Source: Candidatus Hodarchaeota archaeon (GTDB lineage: Archaea; Asgardarchaeota; Heimdallarchaeia; Hodarchaeales; YT1-057). Taken from it: a DNA stretch of 7,697 nt. The stretch's first letter is position 1. Each line of letters begins with the position of its first letter. The DNA is taken from assembly GCA_016839955.1 (NCBI GenBank), contig JAEOTI010000735.1, positions 1-7,697 on the forward strand. Reading direction: 5' to 3'. The translations under genes and the position numbers were made by a program. The notes beneath the pieces are model-generated. The model was given only the letters and a program-made list of their open reading frames with translations, was not told the DNA's origin and ran no database searches. This document shows positions 1 to 5,689 of this stretch, in pieces.

Positions 1-168
1 AGCTAAAAACCCCATTTACTATAACATACATTTTATTGAGTTAATTCCAAGTTATCAGGACATTTTTTGACTAATGTGATAATTAAGATTCCCTACTCCG
101 AGAAGGCTCTGAATAAACATTAATTTACCATTGTTAGATGAAAGGGGAGAACCTCTTAAGAAGTAGTT

Positions 169-378
169 ATGATTAAGTATGAAAAGTTCCAAAAGATCAA
201 AAACACATTTGAGAGAGAGTACTATGAAAGAGAAAAAAATGATGGATTTTGTATCAATCATATTGAATCTCTACTGGAATCTCATTTGATAGAACAATAC
301 TTCGAAAAGTTAGTAATTGAAGACTACAAGACGATTTTCGTCATAAAATTTTTTATTTTTGAGTCTGATGATATTTAA
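169..378 (+). CDS. Small hypothetical protein, doubtful
   Basis: The ORF encodes 69 residues, acidic and helix-prone in the first two thirds (repeated KN/ER/EK segments), ending in a short hydrophobic stretch near residues 55-65. I do not recognise it. The start is the only ATG after an in-frame stop at 157. A GGGGAG lies about 20 bases upstream, too far for a normal ribosome site, so initiation support is weak. The stop overlaps by 4 bases the 3' end of a decayed minus-strand gene (375-677). An antisense ORF (261-55) is open over the first part and also looks partly protein-like. The ORF could be a real small gene, the remnant of a longer one, or chance. Confidence 0.35.
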   Translation: MIKYEKFQKIKNTFEREYYEREKNDGFCINHIESLLESHLIEQYFEKLVIEDYKTIFVIKFFIFESDDI

Positions 379-677
379 AGACCTTTTGCGTTGTATAAAG
401 GGTAATGGTAATAGTAGATTATTGTAACACCCAATTCATATCGTGAAATGTATGCAATTTCCTGAAGTTCTTAATCTTTAGTCCAAATAATGACAATATC
501 TAACATTAATCAGACCCCTTTTTAAGCCTATCCACTATTTCCATTTACATATTCGATAGCTTTCGATTATATAAGTGATGGAGGAAAATGATTCTTCCCA
601 ATTCCCTCACTTTGATATAGACGGTAATTCACTTGATTATTAATACTGATATTCTTCATGGATGATTCGTTCGACAT
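375..677 (-). pseudogene. Decayed ~100-codon gene with five in-frame stops
   Basis: Read on the minus strand from an ATG at 677, a single frame of 100 codons runs to a TAA at 377-375. It is interrupted by TAA (569-567), TAG (530-528), TAA (524-522), TGA (512-510) and TAA (473-471). The text between the stops still looks like protein: an N-terminal piece ending in HFPPSLI, then SKAIEYVNGNSG, and a C-terminal half with LDIVIIWTKD, a stop, ELQEIAYISRYELGV and a tyrosine-rich end. The hydrophobic strand followed by TKD and then a helix is vaguely like the second half of small PIN-type nucleases, but I do not recognise the family. All three stop codons occur, so codon reassignment is not the explanation. 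The most degraded stretch is 510-530. Confidence 0.45.
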
Positions 678-1112
678 TTATACTACCAAAATGGGTTTAT
701 TCAAATAAGGTAACAATTTCCCCTTATAGAATATACTTCTTCAAAGAGGTTGATATTAGTGGTTTATCGTGTCATTGGGTGTCAGTCATTCATAGAAACA
801 GCAATAGATAGAGTTTATGGTTCATATAGATCATTTCGAGTATATAAGGACTATAAAAGATTTAAAAGGACTATTTATACTATATAAATGAAGTGGGGAA
901 GTAATATAGATGTTATTCCTAATGTATGTCTTTTTTATTTTACTCACTTGATTCAAAATCCGTTACTTTAACTCTATTCATTATAAATAATTCTCTATGT
1001 TTAGTAATGCATACAACGATAATCATATGGAAATCTGAAAGTAGTGCATGCACCAAACCCCATGCACATAGAAGTCTTCCCATATACACGGGGGCAAAAT
1101 TCCCTTATCTTG
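678..1112. other. Gene-poor stretch, 435 bp
   Basis: No convincing gene was found. It holds an AT-rich block with a 9-bp direct repeat (846-874), several TATA-like runs (841-888), a palindromic cluster (1044-1067), and weak short frames. A GTG frame on plus at 759-887 (42 codons, very basic) has AGAGG nine bases upstream, but its K/R/Y-rich end is simply the translation of the AT-rich repeats. A plus frame at 926-1150 runs into the 3' end of the minus gene and looks spurious. On the minus strand, 1111-1001 reads as a cysteine-containing fragment (see findings). Confidence 0.5.
846..874. repeat. 9-bp direct repeat AAGGACTAT, 20-bp period
   Basis: AAGGACTAT occurs at 846-854 and again at 866-874, a start-to-start distance of 20 bp, or about two turns of the helix. 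The repeats sit in an AT-rich tract with TATATAA at 841-847 and TATATAAAT at 881-889. The spacing would place two copies of a protein on the same DNA face, so this could be a regulatory site. No clear gene starts directly downstream, and the repeat is short enough to be chance. Confidence 0.3.
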
Positions 1113-2156
1113 TTAATAAAGGAATTGAAAAGCTTCATCTATCTTTTTAATTAGATATGTAGCTCTTTGCAGTGGAATTTCAGGTTGATCATTATCTTTT
1201 TTGACTGTTACTCTCAAATCTCTTAAGGTTTTATCTAATTTTTTGATATCCTCTGGAAAATCACGCACAAGTTCTGTAAAGTCAAAAACATCTTTCAGGG
1301 TTGGAAATTCTTCTTCCGACCATTCTTTTATTGCACTTTCAGCCAAAACTTTCAAAAAATCATATTCTCCCTTTCTCATCCTCAGGAGAATTATTAACAA
1401 TCTCTTTTTTTCCAAAAGAGATAGTTCGTTCCAAGACTCTGCTTTTAATTCTTTTATAATTGGCAAGAGCTCCTTCCATTTAATTGCAAGAAAAGAAACT
1501 CTTTCAAAATTTCGGAAGGATAGTATATCCAAGCAAGTACTTCGTAGATCTGGTTCTCTAATCCAATTATTTATCATTTCAAGAATCTTAAAAAGGATTT
1601 CAATTCTTTCATCACTTATTGGAGGTTCTAGAGCCATATGGATATGATGTCTAAAGTTCCCAAGTATCTCTTGTCTTTCTAATGGATCTTCTCTATTTTC
1701 CATAAGTTCTAATTGTCTATTTAAGTAGTAAATAGACGGACTTTTTCTTAGATCCTCGTAATCAGTTTTTGGTTCATATTTTACTCTGAATAAATCTCCA
1801 ACCTTTACTTTTTCAGGTGTAAATTCTAAAATCTCTTCTTCACTTTCAGGTTTTGCTATTTCTGCATGTGTATAAAAAGTAAATGGATCTCGTGAAAGAC
1901 TTTCTAAAAGGGGAGATGATCTTATTACCTCGCTTCGAGCAATAGATAATTTATCTTGGACACTTGTTACTGTAGTAGTCGCTTTTACTAGTTCAAGTGG
2001 TTCAATTTCTTCTCCAATATCATTTGTAATCATAGGCCCTTCTGTATAAATAATAAGTTTCATTCCTTGTTTTATGCCATCTTTATTTCCTTTATCAATT
2101 ACTATAGTTGATGTATTTAGTATTTTGATTATTTTTCCTTTGATTGTCTGTACCAT
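1113..2156 (-). CDS. Protein with FlgT-C-like beta domain and helical tail
   Basis: The protein has 347 residues from the ATG at 2156. A TTG two codons further upstream (2162) is in frame, but AGGGAG at 2170-2165 sits eight bases before the ATG and only two before the TTG, so ATG is chosen. Residues ~4-77 carry the pattern of a small beta-barrel domain seen in many bacterial and archaeal proteins and resembling the FlgT C-terminal domain: GKIIKIL, then DKGNKDGIKQGMKL, a GEEIEPLELVKA segment, and VTSVQDKLSIAR. A later strand, KVGDLFRVKYEP (117-129), may close the fold. Residues ~135-347 are almost wholly helical and charged, like a scaffold or partner-binding region. There is no signal peptide, membrane segment or obvious catalytic motif. 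It is the last gene of a minus-strand operon and is coupled to the nuclease gene before it. The domain resemblance is from pattern memory; the function is unknown. Confidence 0.85.
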   Translation of the reverse strand: MVQTIKGKIIKILNTSTIVIDKGNKDGIKQGMKLIIYTEGPMITNDIGEEIEPLELVKATTTVTSVQDKLSIARSEVIRSSPLLESLSRDPFTFYTHAEIAKPESEEEILEFTPEKVKVGDLFRVKYEPKTDYEDLRKSPSIYYLNRQLELMENREDPLERQEILGNFRHHIHMALEPPISDERIEILFKILEMINNWIREPDLRSTCLDILSFRNFERVSFLAIKWKELLPIIKELKAESWNELSLLEKKRLLIILLRMRKGEYDFLKVLAESAIKEWSEEEFPTLKDVFDFTELVRDFPEDIKKLDKTLRDLRVTVKKDNDQPEIPLQRATYLIKKIDEAFQFLY

Positions 2157-2164
2157 TTTCAAAT

Positions 2165-2170
2165 CTCCCT
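2165..2170 (-). promoter_or_regulatory. Ribosome site overlapping the upstream stop codon
   Basis: On the minus strand, TAGGGAG at 2171-2165 contains both the TAG stop of the nuclease gene (2171-2169) and a strong Shine-Dalgarno sequence, AGGGAG. Eight bases then separate it from the ATG at 2156. A ribosome finishing the nuclease would therefore sit on the initiation site of the next gene, which predicts translational coupling. It also decides the downstream start in favour of ATG over the in-frame TTG at 2162. Confidence 0.75.
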
Positions 2171-3284
2171 AAAAAATCTCCATTTTTATATTTTGAATAA
2201 GATCATCCATTGTATCAAGGCATTGGTTCATATTAACTATAGGGGGAGGTTTACAAATTTCTACAAAATAGTTATCTTTGAGGAGCTTTCTATTACTACC
2301 CTCTAATTCTTTTTTCCACCTTGACACAATTTCTTTATCCCATATTTTATCTGAAATTACAGCGTAAGTAACTTTATTTGTTACATTTTCAGCTCTAACT
2401 TTGGCAATTAGATGATCTTCATTATAAAATAAATTGAACTCAATTCCAGGAATAAGATTATGTTGAACTCCAAGATTGAACGTAATGGCTAGTTTATCTT
2501 CGAATCTTGCTAAATAATTAACAGGAATCAGATCAGGATTTTTTGAAATAAGTCTATTAATTCTACTATAATCCTTTAACTTTTTTTGCATGAGATGTAT
2601 TGTATTTTTGCGATATTCAATCCCAATATTCCTTACTAAATATCTGATTGTTTTATTGTTTAATACCTCTTTATTATGCAATAAGCAGAATGCCTCATCA
2701 AAGATCTGCTGTGGCCATATCGTGTGAAGGTAAGAAGTTACAAACTCTCTATCAAATCTAGGTATAATTCTGAAATGGTTCAAAAATTCCTCCGCGATTT
2801 CACGTTGATTGTCTAGTGTTATATTTCTAGGTGATAGCCTCTTTGAAGAGGTAATTATTCTTTCAATTGCCAAAATTGACTTTTCAATATTAGCACCTTT
2901 TTGTTTTGAAAAGGTCTCTGCGACATTTCTTTGAATGTCTCCCTCTAAAAATAAGAGATATTTTATATTACCTGTATTTTGCCTTTTTCTCATTCCAATA
3001 AAATCTAAAATCAATTGTATAATTCCATCTTGAACTGTACTGATAGTCCAACAATTTTGATTTACGTCCCTACTTTTTACCTGAATTCTTTCTTCAAAGG
3101 TTGAATATCGCAGAGAAAAATCAATATCACCTGTTGAAGGAGGATGCATTCTTAATTCGTCTGGAAGTCTATTCTGATTATTACACTTCATTATAAGATA
3201 GAAAAGCGCAAATATTTTTTCATTATAACATGAAGTAACATTTAAATCCTCTTGTAAGTCTTTTGAAAAGGGTTCATGCTCCAA
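2169..3284 (-). CDS. Cap4/DUF4297-like dsDNA nuclease-domain protein
   Basis: The protein has 371 residues. The start is TTG at 3284, supported by AAGGAG at 3300-3295 ten bases upstream; the next in-frame ATG is 32 codons further in and would delete the first helix of the fold. Seen: a helix YNEKIFALFYLI (20-31), GDIDF (52-56), EERIQVKSRD (64-73), then WTISTVQDGIIQLI (79-92) and a strand YLLFLEG (109-115). The order helix, D-x-D, then Q-x-K with D53/D55, Q68 and K70 is the active-site signature of the PD-(D/E)XK dsDNA nuclease domain called DUF4297 or Cap4, known in CBASS and Avs immune effectors. Residues ~130-255 are helical. Residues ~262-345 alternate strands and look like a separate C-terminal domain that I do not recognise; it is not obviously SAVED. 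The gene is followed by the coupled 347-residue protein and preceded by a small zinc-finger ORF. The nuclease assignment is fairly likely; the immune role is inference. Confidence 0.85.
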   Translation of the reverse strand: MEHEPFSKDLQEDLNVTSCYNEKIFALFYLIMKCNNQNRLPDELRMHPPSTGDIDFSLRYSTFEERIQVKSRDVNQNCWTISTVQDGIIQLILDFIGMRKRQNTGNIKYLLFLEGDIQRNVAETFSKQKGANIEKSILAIERIITSSKRLSPRNITLDNQREIAEEFLNHFRIIPRFDREFVTSYLHTIWPQQIFDEAFCLLHNKEVLNNKTIRYLVRNIGIEYRKNTIHLMQKKLKDYSRINRLISKNPDLIPVNYLARFEDKLAITFNLGVQHNLIPGIEFNLFYNEDHLIAKVRAENVTNKVTYAVISDKIWDKEIVSRWKKELEGSNRKLLKDNYFVEICKPPPIVNMNQCLDTMDDLIQNIKMEIF

Positions 3285-3294
3285 AAAATTCGGT

Positions 3295-3300
3295 CTCCTT
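3295..3300 (-). promoter_or_regulatory. Ribosome site AAGGAG for the TTG-started nuclease gene
   Basis: AAGGAG on the minus strand lies ten bases before the TTG at 3284, and no in-frame ATG exists nearby. The first ATG downstream (3277) is in another frame. This site is the reason for accepting a non-ATG start. Confidence 0.65.
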
Positions 3301-3373
3301 CTTTATACATATTGTTAAGTCAATAGAAACCTATCATAAGGAATTTTGATGTGAGATAATAAAACATTGTAAA

Positions 3374-3526
3374 TCAAGAAATCGATCCTAGATAATTCAA
3401 TGAAATTATTGCACATTGATCACAAAGATAACGATCCCTCCAAGTGCTTGGTTTAATAGGAAAGCGACTATAGAGTTTTGCATCAGAGTTATTACATAAT
3501 TCACAGTTATAGGTCAATAATTTCAC
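3374..3526 (-). CDS. 50-residue two-CxxC zinc-finger protein
   Basis: This small minus-strand ORF runs from GTG at 3526 to TGA at 3376-3374. It carries two CxxC pairs, CELC (residues 8-11) and CDQC (35-38), separated by 23 residues with a basic and aromatic middle (YSRFPIKPSTWRDRY). Four cysteines in this spacing are typical of a zinc ribbon or treble-clef finger that binds one zinc ion, often in nucleic-acid-binding or adaptor proteins. An in-frame TAG lies five codons upstream, so GTG is the first usable start. No Shine-Dalgarno is present, but a TATAG box about 25 bp upstream fits a leaderless archaeal transcript. It ends 89 bp before the nuclease gene on the same strand and may be the first gene of that operon. 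I do not recognise the family. Confidence 0.6.
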   Translation of the reverse strand: MKLLTYNCELCNNSDAKLYSRFPIKPSTWRDRYLCDQCAIISLNYLGSIS

Positions 3527-3547
3527 AATAGAGGAGTTCTAAGAAAA

Positions 3548-3555
3548 CTATACAT
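3548..3555 (-). promoter_or_regulatory. TATA-like box for the zinc-finger gene
   Basis: TGTATAG on the minus strand is centred about 25 bp before the GTG at 3526, the spacing expected of an archaeal TATA box for a transcript that begins at the start codon. A T-rich run precedes it. This is positional inference only. Confidence 0.35.
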
Positions 3556-3729
3556 TGAGATTGGAAGTAAAAAAAATATTAAGATGAAAACTTACCAGAT
3601 TTCTGATTCATACTCGGTTATACTCCCTCTCATTTATTTAATTATATCTATTCCGACCTAAATCATTCTCACGAGGGACATGAGATGTATCCAAAAATTT
3701 TTATCTAAAGTGAGTGTCTGGATTGTTTG

Positions 3730-4178
3730 ATGAAGGAAAGGAAACAATTAATCCAAGACATCTCTATACAAATCAGGGAAGCAAAGAAGAACAATAATTG
3801 GGACAAGATTAATGCCACACTTGTGTTAAAGCGTCGCAAATGGGTTGGTCAAAACCTTGATCGCGTGAAGCTAGAAGGAACCGATGTAAGAAAGGCGTCT
3901 TTCTCATGGAATATCTCGAACTTGATCCAGTTGAAGTACCAATTGTATATGAAGACGAGAAGAAGATTATTTGGCGGTCATACAACTAATGTCCTGTCCT
4001 AGAAGTGTGTATACAAAAGAACTTCGATACCCGAGAAGTCTGTCGGAAAGGGTGGGAAACATCTGTCCAAGTCTTTCTGGAAGTCATCAATCCTAAACTG
4101 ATATTTTCTCGTAATTACTATAAAATTCGTCCCTTTGCACCTTATTGTGAGAAGCAAATTTCCTTACAAGAGAAATAA
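3730..4178 (+). pseudogene. Broken cysteine-containing protein gene
   Basis: From the ATG at 3730 the frame reads a soluble N-terminus (NNWDKINATLVLKRRKWVG, then LDRVKLEGTDVRKA). At about 3895-3903 protein-like text moves to another frame, as after a one-base deletion, and continues with LMEYLELDPVEVPIVYEDE and KKIIWRSYN. It meets a TAA at 3987-3989, then resumes in frame with CPVLEVC, DTREVCRKGWE, VQVFLEVINPKLIFSRNYY and KIRPFAPYCEKQI, and ends at TAA 4176-4178. The repaired product would be about 149 residues with four cysteines. The CPxLExC...C...RNY..IRP segment resembles archaeal proteins of unknown function that I recall being near the L-2-amino-thiazoline-4-carboxylate hydrolase-like group; that link is weak. 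Without the repair, the first frame stops at 4002 after an unrelated basic tail. Confidence 0.65.
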
Positions 4179-4208
4179 ACACAATTAATTCTTGAGAGTC
4201 ATTCATAA

Positions 4209-4337
4209 TATTCTAGAGAATCGTCCTTTAATAAATCATACACCCGCCAGTCCATTCGTGTATTCAGAGAACTTCCATATGATCTAACAATTCTCCTCGA
4301 AGATCTGTTTAATCCCGAGATTTCTATGAAGGATTAG
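4209..4337 (+). pseudogene. Short open fragment, possible gene remnant
   Basis: A 42-codon frame between a TAA at 4206 and a TAG at 4335 has no proper start but reads like protein: YTRQSIRVFRELPYDLT followed by ILLEDLFNPEISMKD. After the TAG, ten or so further codons (KGIELSTRTYF) stay plausible before more stops. It is in the same frame as the second half of the broken gene at 3730-4178 but is separated by two stops, so it may be a remnant of a second decayed gene. I do not recognise the family. The rest of 4179-4439 shows nothing else except an inverted repeat at 4406-4431. Confidence 0.25.
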
Positions 4338-4405
4338 AAAGGGATAGAACTTAGTACACGGACTTATTTCTTATGATAGTTTTTCCAACAAGTCCTAGAA
4401 CAATC

Positions 4406-4431
4406 AGCCCTGTTACTCCTAAAATAGGGCT
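4406..4431. repeat. Inverted repeat AGCCCT/AGGGCT
   Basis: Perfect 6-bp arms at 4406-4411 and 4426-4431 enclose a 14-base AT-rich loop. The right arm contains AGGG, ten bases before the ATG at 4440, so the hairpin could hide the ribosome site of the small secreted ORF. There is no T-run after it, which argues against a bacterial-type terminator. Confidence 0.3.
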
Positions 4432-4439
4432 ACAATGAA

Positions 4440-4589
4440 ATGAAAAAGCACATTGTCTTGGGTTTACTTTTCTGTACTGCTCTCTTTTGTGCCTTTCAAC
4501 TCAATTTAGCCAACCCCAATTGTGTAAATGCACAAATGGCGAGAAAACATACTCTTAGTGATTATTATAATATTCCGTGTAAAAAATGA
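4440..4589 (+). CDS. 49-residue ORF with a signal peptide
   Basis: The ORF starts at the second of two close ATGs; the first (4435) stops after two codons. MKKHIVLGLLFCTALFCAFQ is a classic N-terminal export signal: two lysines, then a hydrophobic core rich in L, F and C. A plausible cleavage point is after VNA (residue 31). The mature part would be only about 18 residues (QMARKHTLSDYYNIPCKK). AGGG lies ten bases upstream. Such a short tail suggests either a tiny secreted peptide or the 5' end of a decayed secreted or membrane protein gene; the surrounding sequence is full of remnants. No homologue comes to mind. Confidence 0.4.
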   Translation: MKKHIVLGLLFCTALFCAFQLNLANPNCVNAQMARKHTLSDYYNIPCKK

Positions 4590-4801
4590 ATGACACCTCA
4601 TCAAAGAGAAAGTAGGTTGGCCGACAAGTCAAAGAGGAAGCACTCCCATCAAAAGAGATTGATGATTCGATACCAATGATCTATTGGCCCAAAGCATCAT
4701 TGGGGATCATTCTATAATTTTTTGGACTATTTGTTCCAAATATGATTCTTGAGAGCAAACAAATTTTTAAGATTAATGTGGTTAGTAATTGAAAAGATCA
4801 A
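4586..4801 (+). pseudogene. In-frame remnant upstream of the membrane-protein ORF
   Basis: In the same frame as the ORF that opens at 4802, the sequence reads MNDTSSKRK, TAG (4613-4615), a hydrophilic run with VKEEALPSKEIDDS, then IPMIYWPKASLGIIL, TAA (4715-4717), FFGLFVPNMILESKQIF, and TGA (4790-4792). The hydrophobic piece across the TAA (about residues 700-735 of the base scale, 4697-4740) would form one more membrane helix. This suggests that the membrane-protein gene once started further upstream and lost its 5' part through three nonsense changes. It may instead be a separate decayed gene. No frameshift is needed to join the pieces. Confidence 0.4.
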
Positions 4802-4816
4802 TTGGATTTTAGAAAA

Positions 4817-5566
4817 ATGTCATTCATCACTCATATTGTCACGAAAGGGTCTGCTAATGTTGAAAAGTTAGCCTTTGCAGCTTCTGGGGGGGTCTTTCTT
4901 TTGATGTTATCTTTCTTACACACTTTTGATAGTTTTCGACTTGAAAACTTGATCTATAACGGAGATGAACCATATCAAATCAGTTTCCTTTTTTATACTC
5001 TTATGTTCGTCCTTTTAATATACACCTTTGAACCATTTGAGCGGTTATTCCAAGGGTTTGTTGCAAGAAGAGCACGCCATGAGTACCAGTTTTCCTTCGA
5101 AGAACAGGGTAAACAAATAAAATTTGACATTATTCAAGAGGAACTTAATATAATAGATAAAGAATTTACTAATGTAACAAGTAACACCTATGTACTTAGC
5201 GCTATCCTGTTTCTCACTCCAGTTATATTCTTTTTTGGCAAAAATTGGATCCTCACTTACCAATATCTAACTATCATGGTTATTTTACTAATCACGATGG
5301 GATTCTTGTATTGGCGCATTACAAAGATGAAAAATACTCTTTATTTCCATGTAAAGATGGTACTCCATAGTTACTCACAGTTCTATCAAGGTTCTGGTTC
5401 TAATGGGTTAAGTCTTGCCCGTCAATCAGCATGGACAGAACTTCAAGAGCAAATATTAAATGAAAATAAAAGTCTAACATATGAGATTTCAAAAGAACTC
5501 ATGACTTATATGGGAATAGAGATGGAATCAAATTGTAGCAGGGAGAGATTCGATCAATTTTTATGA
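4817..5566 (+). CDS. Multi-pass membrane protein, front part of an interrupted frame
   Basis: The frame is open from 4793. A TTG at 4802 and an ATG at 4817 are the possible starts; ATG is taken because neither has a clear ribosome site. The product is 249 residues with four predicted membrane helices, at about residues 23-38, 54-73, 125-142 and 149-167. Between helices 2 and 3 lies a charged ~50-residue loop containing GFVARRARHEYQF and an amphipathic helix, and after helix 4 a soluble helical tail begins. A TGA at 5564 ends it, but the same frame stays open and protein-like for 190 more codons (to 6139). Most likely this is the front half of one protein of about 440 residues whose gene has been cut by a nonsense mutation. 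The family is not recognised. The lack of a ribosome site and the three upstream in-frame stops also suggest decay. Confidence 0.55.
   Translation: MSFITHIVTKGSANVEKLAFAASGGVFLLMLSFLHTFDSFRLENLIYNGDEPYQISFLFYTLMFVLLIYTFEPFERLFQGFVARRARHEYQFSFEEQGKQIKFDIIQEELNIIDKEFTNVTSNTYVLSAILFLTPVIFFFGKNWILTYQYLTIMVILLITMGFLYWRITKMKNTLYFHVKMVLHSYSQFYQGSGSNGLSLARQSAWTELQEQILNENKSLTYEISKELMTYMGIEMESNCSRERFDQFL
5564..5566 (+). other. In-frame TGA splitting one long reading frame
   Basis: The codon lies between QFL and EDG in a frame that is otherwise open for 249 codons before it and 190 after it. The 41 codons directly after the stop contain no ATG, GTG or TTG, yet read as protein (DPFQWIYYRYTGYRSQYI). A nonsense mutation is the simplest reading; recoding of UGA as selenocysteine is a less likely alternative. 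Confidence 0.55.
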
Positions 5567-5689
5567 GAGGATGGAGCAAAAGACTCTAGATTCTTTCAAA
5601 AATTACTTCGACCTGAAGATCCTTTCCAGTGGATTTACTATCGGTATACAGGATATCGTTCACAATATATTCAAGAAAGAAAGAAGGTA

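Noticed and set aside
55..261. 68-codon minus ORF opposite the plus ORF at 169-378
   Set aside because: Mostly the hydrophobic antisense image of the plus ORF; no ribosome site. The last 30 codons look mildly protein-like, but that is not enough.
926..1150. 74-codon plus ORF
   Set aside because: Runs antisense into the 3' end of the well supported minus gene, has no ribosome site and an irregular composition.
1201..1647. 148-codon plus ORF
   Set aside because: Lies wholly antisense within the 347-residue gene and has the serine- and phenylalanine-rich composition of a shadow frame.
3585..3662. 25-codon hydrophobic plus ORF starting MKTYQISDSY
   Set aside because: Too short, no ribosome site, ends before the next gene; AT-rich DNA gives such frames often.
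3841..3920. Pentapeptide-repeat protein in the first frame of the broken gene
   Set aside because: The NLDRVKLEGTDVRKASF run only briefly imitates the repeat; the second-frame continuation explains it better as part of a longer non-repeat protein.
5045..5263. 72-codon minus ORF
   Set aside because: Antisense shadow inside the membrane-protein frame.
5564..5566. UGA recoded as tryptophan or a changed genetic code
   Set aside because: TAA, TAG and TGA all interrupt frames in this window, and intact genes use all three as terminators, so a global code change does not fit.
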